Of a DNA stretch of 64,000 bases, positions 8,888-15,540 are shown in pieces. The DNA is from Lachnospiraceae bacterium (GTDB lineage Bacteria; Bacillota; Clostridia; Lachnospirales; Lachnospiraceae), in contig JAFVHP010000034.1 in NCBI GenBank assembly GCA_017474455.1, positions 124,001 through 188,000 of the forward strand. Direction: 5' to 3'. Made by a program: the position numbers and the translations under genes. The notes below the pieces were generated by a model. That model had not been told where the DNA came from. It saw only the letters and a program-made list of their open reading frames with translations, and ran no database searches. Position 1 is the stretch's first letter. Each line of letters opens with the position of its first letter.

Positions 8888-9545
8888 TAACAGCGTTGGA
8901 ATTACAACCGGACGGCCGCCGGTCCGGAAAGGTATTCTGGGCGGTACATTCGACCCGATCCACAACGGGCATCTGGCGATCGCAAAGGCTGCCGCGTCAC
9001 AGCTTGACCTGTCCGGTGTCATACTTCTGCCGTCCGGCTTTTCCTATTTTAAAGCAGGACGGGAAGACAAAATGCAGCCGCCGCAGATCCGGTACAGGAT
9101 GAGCGTGCTCGCTGCCGGCACAGATGACCTGTTTACTGCATCCGATATCGAGACTTCACGGGAGGGCAACACCTACACTTACGAGACATTGCAGATATTC
9201 TGCCGGGAAGAACCTGAGACATCCTTTTACTTTATCATCGGCGCGGATGCTTTTATGGAGATCCGGTCCTGGGCGCATCCTGAAGAGATCTTCAGGCTCT
9301 GCACTCTGGCTGTGTGCCACAGAAATAACCAGGTCAGCGCCGCGCACCTTTCTGATGAAGCTGCTTATCTTTCCGCGGCATACGGCGCGGATGTGGTACT
9401 GATCGACAGTCCGGATATCCCGGTCTCTTCAGCAGGTATCAGGAGCCTTTTAAGGAACGGGCAAAGCATCAGCGGCCTCGTTCCCGAAACAGTTGAAAAA
9501 TATATCATGGAGAACAGGTTATACCAGCCGTATGATCTGTCATAA
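8877..9545 (+). CDS. nadD: Nicotinate-nucleotide adenylyltransferase
   Basis: Adenylates nicotinate mononucleotide in NAD synthesis. The motif GILGGTFDPIHNGHLAIA carries the nucleotidyltransferase HxGH signature, and SSAGIRSLL near the C-terminus corresponds to the ISST-xxR motif. The start is uncertain: the ATG at 8877 overlaps the end of obgE, has no clear Shine-Dalgarno and gives a 20-residue leader before the fold. A TTG at 8868 is also in frame. Gene order obgE-nadD-yqeK-rsfS is conserved in Firmicutes. Confidence 0.93.
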   Translation: MIHNNSVGITTGRPPVRKGILGGTFDPIHNGHLAIAKAAASQLDLSGVILLPSGFSYFKAGREDKMQPPQIRYRMSVLAAGTDDLFTASDIETSREGNTYTYETLQIFCREEPETSFYFIIGADAFMEIRSWAHPEEIFRLCTLAVCHRNNQVSAAHLSDEAAYLSAAYGADVVLIDSPDIPVSSAGIRSLLRNGQSISGLVPETVEKYIMENRLYQPYDLS

Positions 9546-9565
9546 TTTATAAACCGGAGAAGTCA

Positions 9566-10159
9566 ATGTCAAACAGTAATGATTATCAGGAACGCCGCCA
9601 GACGCTGATCAGCGCCATGAAAAAGCAGCTGAAATGGAAACGTTTTGTTCACACGATGGGCGTAGCCGGTATCGCTTCATCCCTTGCCATGCGGTATGAC
9701 TGCGATATCCGGCAGGCAGAAGAGGCAGCCCTGCTTCATGACTGCGCCAAATACCTGGATACAGACGAGATGGAAAAGCTTGCCCGCAGGGCGGGTTATA
9801 GTGTATCACCCGTTGAAAAAGGCAATGCGTCGCTTCTGCATGCAAAAGCCGGAGCTGCCCTGGCCGCATCCAAATTCGGAGTTGACGATCCCCGGATCCT
9901 GGAAGCGATCAGGTGGCATACGACCGGTAAGCCGGACATGACCCTGCTTGAGAAGATCATCTTTGTCGCTGATTATATCGAACCCGGCAGGACGACGCCG
10001 GGTGTCGGGCCGATCAGGACACTTGCCTTTACGGATCTGGATGCCGCTGTTACGGCGATACTGGAACACACCCTTGAATATTTGAAAGAAACATGCTTCG
10101 ATATAGATGAAATGACACAGATAACTTATGAGTATTACAGGAGATCAACACATGAATAA
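9566..10159 (+). CDS. yqeK: HD-domain phosphohydrolase YqeK
   Basis: Members of this family hydrolyse diadenosine tetraphosphate symmetrically to ADP. The 197-residue protein has His29 in RFVHTMGV, the HD pair in ALLHDCAKYL (residues 58-59), LLHAKAGA, and IRWHTTGKPDMTLLEKIIFVADYIEPGR. GGAGAAG precedes the ATG. It overlaps rsfS by 8 bases. Confidence 0.93.
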   Translation: MSNSNDYQERRQTLISAMKKQLKWKRFVHTMGVAGIASSLAMRYDCDIRQAEEAALLHDCAKYLDTDEMEKLARRAGYSVSPVEKGNASLLHAKAGAALAASKFGVDDPRILEAIRWHTTGKPDMTLLEKIIFVADYIEPGRTTPGVGPIRTLAFTDLDAAVTAILEHTLEYLKETCFDIDEMTQITYEYYRRSTHE

Positions 10160-10517
10160 AAAAGATCCGGCCAGATCTGCGGAATTTACTAAACTGGCCA
10201 TAGAAGCACTGGAATCGAGAAAAGCGATCGATATAAGGATCATAGATATAACAGAAGTGTCTGTACTGGCAGATTATTTCGTTATCGCGGAAGGGTCCAA
10301 TCCGGTCCAGATCCAGGCAATGTCTGATGCAGTCGCTGAAAAGCTGCAGAAAGCAGGCTGTGTTGCAAGACAGATCGAAGGATATAACAGCGCCAACTGG
10401 ATCCTTATGGATTTCGGCGATCTGATCGTTCATATTTTTGACGGTGAGAACCGCCTGCTTTATGATCTGGAAAGGATCTGGAGAGACGGGAAACAGATCG
10501 CCCCGGAAGACCTTTGA
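10152..10517 (+). CDS. rsfS: Ribosomal silencing factor RsfS
   Basis: RsfS binds L14 on the large subunit and blocks subunit joining when nutrients are short. The start at 10152 (MNKKDPARSAEF) is preferred over the upstream in-frame ATG at 10128, because GGAG lies just ahead of it. The product is 121 residues. Family landmarks are DITEVSVLADYFVIAEGSNPVQIQAMSDAV, and NWILMDFGDLIVHIFDGENRLLYDLERIW with the typical DFGD segment. It converges on lexA with a 24-base gap and no obvious terminator. Confidence 0.96.
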   Translation: MNKKDPARSAEFTKLAIEALESRKAIDIRIIDITEVSVLADYFVIAEGSNPVQIQAMSDAVAEKLQKAGCVARQIEGYNSANWILMDFGDLIVHIFDGENRLLYDLERIWRDGKQIAPEDL

Positions 10518-10541
10518 TCCTGGTCAGGAAAGCGCCGGATA

Positions 10542-11171
10542 TCAGCGCATAAACCTGAATACACCGAATACTTTTCCAAGGATAGTACAATCACGGACTA
10601 TAATGGGCTCCATCGCGTCGTTCTCCGGCTGGAGCCTGATATGGTCCTTTTCTTTATAGAATCTCTTTACAGTTGCCGAATCGTCGACAAGCGCAACAAC
10701 GATGTCGCCGTTCTCAGCTGTTCTGCATTCGTTTACAAAGATAAGGTCTCCGTTCATGATCCCCGCGCCGATCATGGAATCCCCGCGGACTTTCAGTGCA
10801 AATGAAACACCCTTCGGCACATTTTCGGCCGGGACAGGGTAGTAGGAATCAATGTTCTGTTCGGCAAGGATCGGCATGCCCGCAGCTACATTGCCGATGA
10901 CAGGGATGGATACCATTTCTGTCCTGACCATCTGAAAACTGTCATCCACGATCTCTATGGCACGCGGTTTTGTCGGGTCCCGGCGGATAAATCCGTTCTT
11001 CTCCAGGGTCTCAAGATGAGAATGAACGGACGAGGTCGATTTGAGCGAGACTTTTTCGCAGATCTCCCGGACAGTGGGCGGATAACCGCGGGAGAGTATG
11101 ATCTCTTTAATATATTCCAGTATCTCTTTCTGTTTTTCAGTTATTCTGCGCTCGGAATTCTCAGATAACAT
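10542..11171 (-). CDS. lexA: SOS repressor LexA
   Basis: LexA represses SOS genes and cleaves itself when RecA is active. The 209-residue protein has an N-terminal winged helix (residues 1-70; TVREICEKVSLKSTSSVHSHLETLEKNGFI), the scissile Ala97-Gly98 in NVAAGMPI, the catalytic Ser132 in RGDSMIGAGI and Lys169 in DDSATVKRF. It is divergent from a LysM membrane protein, as in Bacillus lexA-yneA, and the shared intergenic region has several LexA-box matches. Autoregulation is therefore likely. Confidence 0.97.
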   Translation of the reverse strand: MLSENSERRITEKQKEILEYIKEIILSRGYPPTVREICEKVSLKSTSSVHSHLETLEKNGFIRRDPTKPRAIEIVDDSFQMVRTEMVSIPVIGNVAAGMPILAEQNIDSYYPVPAENVPKGVSFALKVRGDSMIGAGIMNGDLIFVNECRTAENGDIVVALVDDSATVKRFYKEKDHIRLQPENDAMEPIIVRDCTILGKVFGVFRFMR

Positions 11172-11214
11172 AATATCCCTCCGGAATCATCAGCCTGACG
11201 CCTGCTTTTTGAAA

Positions 11215-11220
11215 ATTATA
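11215..11220 (-). promoter_or_regulatory. Probable -10 box of lexA
   Basis: TATAAT on the minus strand, about 44 bases upstream of the lexA start. The -35 region 17 bases further upstream (TGGCAA) is weak. The nearest LexA-box match begins about 30 bases upstream of this hexamer. Confidence 0.45.
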
Positions 11221-11250
11221 CCAGACGTTTACGGCAATTGCCACTTCAAT

Positions 11251-11277
11251 CGAACATATATTCCGAAAATATGTTCG
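11251..11277. promoter_or_regulatory. Two abutting LexA-box-like sites
   Basis: Positions 11251-11264 read CGAACATATATTCC, with one good half-site. Positions 11264-11277 read CGAAAATATGTTCG, one mismatch from CGAAC-N4-GTTCG. They sit between the lexA promoter and the LysM-gene promoter and could serve either. Confidence 0.65.
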
Positions 11278-11286
11278 ATTTTATGG

Positions 11287-11315
11287 TTGACGTTCGAATG
11301 TATGTTCGGTATAAT
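11287..11315 (+). promoter_or_regulatory. Promoter of the LysM membrane protein gene
   Basis: TTGACG (11287-11292), a 17-base spacer, then a perfect TATAAT (11310-11315). The spacer contains the LexA-box match at 11295-11308, so a bound repressor would block polymerase directly. The transcript would carry a leader of about 70 bases. Confidence 0.8.
11295..11308. promoter_or_regulatory. LexA box inside the LysM-gene promoter
   Basis: CGAATGTATGTTCG differs at one half-site base from the Gram-positive consensus CGAAC-N4-GTTCG and fills the spacer between the -35 and -10 hexamers. Confidence 0.75.
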
Positions 11316-11329
11316 CAGTTCATCGGTGG

Positions 11330-11343
11330 CGAACATACGTTCG
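11330..11343. promoter_or_regulatory. Perfect LexA box downstream of the LysM-gene promoter
   Basis: CGAACATACGTTCG matches both half-sites of the Gram-positive LexA operator. It lies just after the expected transcription start, where binding would also block early elongation. Confidence 0.85.
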
Positions 11344-11390
11344 CTCTCGTGTATACAGAGGTTTCCGTTATCATACAAAGGATCACGATT

Positions 11391-11798
11391 ATGAGAAGCA
11401 CTGAATATTCCACAGCTGCAGCACTGCAGAACAGAAGATTTATCTACACGGGGCTCAAACGGAGAAGACAGCTTAAACTCCGGATAACATACATGCTGAT
11501 CACCATGATCCTGGTGATGTCATCCGTACTTCTTTTTACCTGTTTCCGCAGCTTTGCCCAGGAGACAGACCATATCGTCAGATACAAATACTACACAAGC
11601 ATCACCGTGCCGTACGGGTGCACGCTGGAGGAGATCGCCGCCGTCCATTATCAGGTCGAAGATTACCCTGATATCAACGCCTACATGCAGGAGATCTGCC
11701 TCATCAACCGCCTGAATTCTTATAATGCGGCCGGGAACTATGACGTACGTCCCGGTGACAATATCATAATTCCTTATTATTCCACTGATTTTAAATAA
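11391..11798 (+). CDS. SOS-controlled LysM membrane protein (YneA-like)
   Basis: The 135-residue protein has a basic N-terminus, one membrane segment at about residues 31-52, and a LysM-like extracytoplasmic domain at about 66-130 (YTSITVPYGCTLEEIAAVHY ... PGDNIIIPYY). The start at 11391 (MRSTEYS) is preferred because AAAGGATC lies ahead of it; an earlier in-frame ATG would start inside the LexA operators. By position opposite lexA, architecture and operators, it resembles YneA-type proteins that delay division during the SOS response. Sequence identity to YneA itself cannot be judged here. Role inferred from context. Confidence 0.8.
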   Translation: MRSTEYSTAAALQNRRFIYTGLKRRRQLKLRITYMLITMILVMSSVLLFTCFRSFAQETDHIVRYKYYTSITVPYGCTLEEIAAVHYQVEDYPDINAYMQEICLINRLNSYNAAGNYDVRPGDNIIIPYYSTDFK

Positions 11799-11834
11799 GC
11801 ATTCTGTTCTCTCCAGTCTGTTTGAAAAAATGAA

Positions 11835-11884
11835 AATTCCGGAGATTCTTGACTAAAAGCCAGGCTCCGGAATTGTTGTTTTCT
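11835..11884 (+). terminator. Intrinsic terminator after the LysM gene
   Basis: AATTCCGGAG (11835-11844) pairs perfectly with CTCCGGAATT (11865-11874) across a 20-base loop and is followed by GTTGTTTTCTT. Confidence 0.75.
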
Positions 11885-11915
11885 TATAAATCATTTCTAT
11901 TTAATTTCATTCTTA

Positions 11916-11944
11916 TTGACAATTCTGTAGTTTTTAGTCAAAAT
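11916..11944 (+). promoter_or_regulatory. Candidate promoter of the C-glycoside cassette
   Basis: A perfect TTGACA (11916-11921), a 17-base spacer and CAAAAT (11939-11944, 4 of 6 matches). It would give a leader of roughly 145 bases before the TTG start at 12096. The -10 is weak, so an activator or another -10 nearby is possible. Confidence 0.45.
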
Positions 11945-12028
11945 TTATAGAGTAAACGTTGTGTGTTTTGTGTAAATTTTACATTTATTCTTATATTTTC
12001 TGCATTTACTGCATTTAAACACTTTTTT

Positions 12029-12070
12029 AATGACCGGCAGCTTATCTGCATTTATGCTCTGCCGATCATT
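12029..12070 (+). repeat. Inverted repeat in the cassette leader
   Basis: AATGACCGGCAG (12029-12040) and CTGCCGATCATT (12059-12070) are complementary at 11 of 12 positions around an 18-base loop. The hairpin ends 12 bases before the AAAGGA ribosome binding site and follows an ACTTTTTT run. It could be a leader structure or an operator. Confidence 0.55.
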
Positions 12071-12095
12071 CAGTCCGCAGTGAAAGGAATCCGCC

Positions 12096-13061
12096 TTGAA
12101 AGCACTTATCATTTATTATTCGCAGTCCGGAAACACCTATAAGGTCGCCAGACAGATCGGAAAAGGCATCCGGGATACCGGCGCCGACGTAAAGCTGATC
12201 AAACTTAAGGAAGCAGACTATGAAATGCTGAAAGAGTATGATCTAATCGGCTTCGGTTCTCCCACCTGGAAGGCCGACACGCCGAACATGCATGCCTTTA
12301 TCGATAAACTGCCTGAACAGGACGGAAAGCACTGTTTCTGCTTCTGTACCCACGGGACGCTTCCGCACCTCTATTTTCCCATTGTCGTTCCCAATCTGAA
12401 AAGACATGGCTTCAATGTGATCGGATACAAAGACTGGTACGGGGATGTGTACATGCCCGGTATGCCGAAGCCGTATTATACCTGCGGTCATCCTGATGAT
12501 ATCGATCTTAGGGAAGCATATGAGTTCGGTAAGGAGATGGCTGAAAACAGCCCGCGTATCACGGCCGGAGAGGAAGGGCTGATCTATCCCGAGCCCGAAA
12601 TGAACGCGAAAGTCTTCCGTCAGGCCATGATCTGCTCCAACATGCTCCTTTGTCCGACAAACCCGCAGGGGGCTTTTGTCCGCGATCCTGAAAAATGTCT
12701 TTACCCGAAATGTACGATCTGTATGGACAACTGCATGATGGGCTATATCGATCTTTCAAAGGATCCCCAGGTCTTCGGCAACAGGGGAGATAAGTGTGAC
12801 GACTGCCATGAATGCTCCTACTGTTACATGCTCTGTCCGAGCGGGGCGATCACTACCGATCCGGACCATAAATTCGCACACGACATCAATGCCCCGCATG
12901 AAGCATTTGAAAAAATGCTGGAGGAGGATGAAGTGACCGGCAAGTTCAGACGTCTGATCCCGCTGGACCAGGTCGGTTATGCAACGCCGTATGTATACTG
13001 GCATCCCGAAAGGCCTTATATGAAGGTACCGAAGATGACCGATGACCTTGATGAAGAATGA
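12096..13061 (+). CDS. Flavodoxin-ferredoxin fusion protein
   Basis: The 321-residue protein joins an N-terminal flavodoxin-like FMN domain (phosphate loop SQSGNTYKVARQ at residues 9-20; FGSPTW at 53-58) to a C-terminal ferredoxin-like part. The latter has one four-Cys set at 201, 206, 209 and 213 and a second at 234, 237, 240, 243 and 247 (last one in CPSGAI), enough for two [4Fe-4S] clusters. It resembles the EFR1-type ferredoxin family. It is probably a soluble electron carrier or small oxidoreductase; the substrate is unknown. The start is TTG with AAAGGA 7 bases upstream. It is the first gene of the 12096-14938 cassette, so it may serve redox steps of the same pathway (inference). Confidence 0.85.
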   Translation: MKALIIYYSQSGNTYKVARQIGKGIRDTGADVKLIKLKEADYEMLKEYDLIGFGSPTWKADTPNMHAFIDKLPEQDGKHCFCFCTHGTLPHLYFPIVVPNLKRHGFNVIGYKDWYGDVYMPGMPKPYYTCGHPDDIDLREAYEFGKEMAENSPRITAGEEGLIYPEPEMNAKVFRQAMICSNMLLCPTNPQGAFVRDPEKCLYPKCTICMDNCMMGYIDLSKDPQVFGNRGDKCDDCHECSYCYMLCPSGAITTDPDHKFAHDINAPHEAFEKMLEEDEVTGKFRRLIPLDQVGYATPYVYWHPERPYMKVPKMTDDLDEE

Positions 13062-13080
13062 ACAAAGGAGGGCAAAACAA

Positions 13081-13359
13081 ATGATAAGAAGAGTAATAAT
13101 CAATCACATTGATCCTGAATTTGTCGAAAGCTATAAAGAAGCCAGCAAGGATCTGCTGGCCGCACTGAAAGAAAAAGAAGGACTTCTGGAGGGATCTGTC
13201 CTGATCTGTGAAGATGATCCCACACTTGTATTCAATATCGAGACATGGGAAGATGCGGAAACAGCCGGGAAAGCCCACATGACGGAAACATTTGCTTCCT
13301 TCATGCCCAGGCTCCGGGGTTTTAAAGGCAACGAGACCTATGTTTTGAAAGAGATCTGA
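13081..13359 (+). CDS. Small ABM-like (dimeric alpha/beta barrel) protein
   Basis: The 92-residue protein starts at the ATG at 13081 behind a strong AAAGGAGGGC. Upstream in-frame codons would overlap the previous gene and lack such a site. The pattern of a beta strand (RRVIINHID), a helix (PEFVESYKEASKDLLAALKEKEGLLEGSVLIC), then NIETWEDAETAGKAHMTETFASFMPRL resembles antibiotic-biosynthesis-monooxygenase-like ferredoxin folds, which act on quinones and other small aromatics without a cofactor. Fold assignment is by pattern only; its role in the cassette is unknown. Confidence 0.65.
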   Translation: MIRRVIINHIDPEFVESYKEASKDLLAALKEKEGLLEGSVLICEDDPTLVFNIETWEDAETAGKAHMTETFASFMPRLRGFKGNETYVLKEI

Positions 13360-13392
13360 TGCTGCAGAAATGATGATAAGGAGGTATCATTC

Positions 13393-13854
13393 ATGCCAAA
13401 GCGCACAATTGAAGAAGGCTCATTGAGAAACTTCACATGTCCGGAAAGCGGGAAAGTCATCGGCTTCAAGTTCGGTGTCCGTCTTCCCCGTTACCGCGGC
13501 AACATGGTCTCACTGATCAACGGCTATTATGTCAGTGTAGACGGGGAAGAGTTCCCGCAGGATAAGATCCGGTTCCAGATCAACGGGAAAGAACCCCGGA
13601 CATTCGAAGAACTGAAAACGGCTGTATGGGAACACTGGAATTATCAGGATACAGCATATCTCTATATCGAAAAAGAAGGCGGTCTTGCCCCCGGCGAGCA
13701 CACTGTTACCGCTGTTGTTTCAAACTTTGAACAATACGGATACAATCCGGCGACCGACCAGAAAAGAGTGGATGAAATAACGGTCCCCACCGCGGCAGGA
13801 ATCGGTCTCGGCGGCCCTTCCGCACCCCAGACACTGTCCCTGGAAGAGGACTGA
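13393..13854 (+). CDS. DUF6379 protein, putative C-glycoside deglycosidase beta subunit
   Basis: The 153-residue protein matches the DUF6379 pattern as I recall it: SLRNF near the start, GFKFGVRLPRYRGNMVSLINGYYVSVDGE, FQINGK, a WNYQDTAYLYIEKEGGLAPGEH segment and a TDQKRV tail. Characterised relatives (DfgB, CarB, DgpB) are the small subunits of C-glycoside deglycosidases, which cleave the C-C bond between a 3-oxo sugar and a flavonoid or anthraquinone aglycone. A GGAGG precedes the ATG. The next gene encodes a protein that fits the catalytic alpha subunit, 40 bases downstream. No signal peptide, so cytoplasmic. Substrate unknown. Confidence 0.8.
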   Translation: MPKRTIEEGSLRNFTCPESGKVIGFKFGVRLPRYRGNMVSLINGYYVSVDGEEFPQDKIRFQINGKEPRTFEELKTAVWEHWNYQDTAYLYIEKEGGLAPGEHTVTAVVSNFEQYGYNPATDQKRVDEITVPTAAGIGLGGPSAPQTLSLEED

Positions 13855-13894
13855 ATCCAGTCCGCACCGTTTTAGACAGATAAAGGAGATTAAT

Positions 13895-14938
13895 ATGTCG
13901 ACTATCAAAAGAGGAGTATCTTCATACAGCTATCAGAACCTGATCTTTGACAGGAAAATGGACTGGAAGGGTTTCATCAGGACGGTCCGTGAAGATCTGG
14001 ATACTGACGGCATCGAAATCGTTGATGAGACATTTCTGGATGACTATCCGTTCGTTACCGACCGCTTCGTTTTCGACTGGAATAATGAAATGGCCAAATA
14101 CGGCATGAAAGCCGTAACGATGGATATATATCTCGATGTCCTGCAGTTCCGCGACCATGTCATGTCACACAAAGAAGCAGCGGAAAGAATGAAGAGGGAC
14201 CTGATCATTGCTTCCAGGCTGGGGTTTGAAAATGTCCGGTGCCTGGCGACCATCCCGACCGACGTTATCGAAATGAGCCTGGAGACCGCTGAAAAATACA
14301 ACGTCCGGATCGGCAAGGAAGTGCATGCGCCTATCCAGATCAATTACGACGAAGCGACCAACCGCAACCCGAAAGGCGTCGTAGAAGCGGATTTTGTGGA
14401 CAGGACCATCGACCTTATCCAGGAAACAGGCACAAAGCATCTTGGCTTTGTACCTGATATGGGCCTCTTCCAGTCAGGCTATACCCCTTCCATGGTCGAA
14501 CAGGCAAAGAGGACTGTCGGTGCCGACCTTGTGGAAAAGATCCTTGAAATGAAGAAAGAGTGTCCGCCTTCCGAGATCCAGGCCTGGATCAGGAAGGAAC
14601 GTCCCGACGTCAATCTGTTCTCCATCGGAAGACTGATCCAGCCGCAGGCCAGCGCGGAGACATATGAACTTCTGAAAGTCATCCCCTATACCGTCAGTAT
14701 CCACGGCAAGTTCTATGAGATGATCGAAGATCCGGCCGATCCGGGGCACTATTATGATCCTTCGATACCTTATGACGAAATATTCAAATATCTGAAGATG
14801 GGTCATTACAACGGCTATATCGATTCAGAGTTTGAAGGGCAGGGCAACCGGAACGACCTCCCGGATGAGGAAATGTTCGATGAACGCGAACAGGTCCGCA
14901 GGCAGCATCTGATGATGAAAGATCTGGGCGCTGTCTGA
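13895..14938 (+). CDS. Sugar-phosphate-isomerase-like TIM barrel, putative C-glycoside deglycosidase alpha subunit
   Basis: The 347-residue protein belongs to the xylose-isomerase-like/AP-endonuclease-2 TIM-barrel superfamily. Candidate metal ligands are Glu142 (KEVHAP), Asp188 (VPDMG), His270 (SIHGK) and Glu312 (IDSEFEG), the order expected for a divalent-metal site. In characterised systems (DfgA, DgpC, CarC) such a subunit with a DUF6379 partner cleaves 3-oxo-C-glycosides. Adjacency to a DUF6379 gene is the main support for that reading over a plain sugar isomerase. No Gfo/Idh-type oxidoreductase for the preceding 3-oxidation is visible in this window. AAAGGAG precedes the ATG. Confidence 0.8.
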   Translation: MSTIKRGVSSYSYQNLIFDRKMDWKGFIRTVREDLDTDGIEIVDETFLDDYPFVTDRFVFDWNNEMAKYGMKAVTMDIYLDVLQFRDHVMSHKEAAERMKRDLIIASRLGFENVRCLATIPTDVIEMSLETAEKYNVRIGKEVHAPIQINYDEATNRNPKGVVEADFVDRTIDLIQETGTKHLGFVPDMGLFQSGYTPSMVEQAKRTVGADLVEKILEMKKECPPSEIQAWIRKERPDVNLFSIGRLIQPQASAETYELLKVIPYTVSIHGKFYEMIEDPADPGHYYDPSIPYDEIFKYLKMGHYNGYIDSEFEGQGNRNDLPDEEMFDEREQVRRQHLMMKDLGAV

Positions 14939-14967
14939 AAAACCGAACACGAAGAACCAGAAAAAGT

Positions 14968-15540
14968 ATGAACCGTTTCTTCAGTTCCCGCGGGTTCCGC
15001 GAATCTGAAATAAAGAAAAATGAAAACGAGGCAGACAGGTTTTTAAAACGCCGCAGAAAAATCGTCCGCGACGGAAGAAAACCTGTCCTGCCCGGTTTCT
15101 GTACGATCATCCGGCTGATGATGTTTATCCTGCCGGTACTGGACGCTGCGGTCGAAGCCATTGTATGGCTGGAAGGCAAAGTATCCCTTACTTTCGGCAT
15201 GTACCTGAAGCGTGTGTTCTGGTCTGCTTTTATGATCTGGCTCTTTTTTGCCTGCATCCTGATCCTTTTATCCGTGATCATGCTGTACAGGGCGGCTTAT
15301 CGCGGCTATGAGGAAAGGGTCTATCTGTTTTTAGACGAAATACCGGCAGGAGAGGATCCTGCCGGTTATGAAAAAGAATATGACCTTACTTCAGAAGAAG
15401 ATACCGATGAATCACTGGTCCTGTACAGCAGGCCCGCAGATGTTTCCGCTGACAAACGTTATGGCGGCTATATCAGGGAGTCTCTGACCGGGCTCATCAT
15501 TCTCGGCGTCCTCTACGCTGTTTCTCACTTTTTCTTATGA
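14968..15540 (+). CDS. Small membrane protein of unknown function
   Basis: I do not recognise this 190-residue protein. The N-terminus is charged and basic (about residues 10-40). Hydrophobic segments follow at about 43-65, 75-105 and, after an acidic linker rich in Glu and Asp, a last one at about 170-190 that ends the protein. The ribosome binding site is weak. It begins 30 bases after the cassette and could be co-transcribed with it. Its stop overlaps the convergent polyphosphate kinase gene by 16 bases. Confidence 0.7.
   Translation: MNRFFSSRGFRESEIKKNENEADRFLKRRRKIVRDGRKPVLPGFCTIIRLMMFILPVLDAAVEAIVWLEGKVSLTFGMYLKRVFWSAFMIWLFFACILILLSVIMLYRAAYRGYEERVYLFLDEIPAGEDPAGYEKEYDLTSEEDTDESLVLYSRPADVSADKRYGGYIRESLTGLIILGVLYAVSHFFL

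Larger units (their letters stand above)
11799..12095 (+). other. AT-rich intergenic and leader region
   Basis: No gene is visible. The stretch holds a terminator (11835-11884), an AT-rich segment with a TTGACA hexamer, a 13-base palindrome TGTAAATTTTACA (11971-11983), a long hairpin (12029-12070) and the AAAGGA ribosome binding site of the next gene. Base composition is clearly more AT-rich than flanking genes. Confidence 0.8.
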
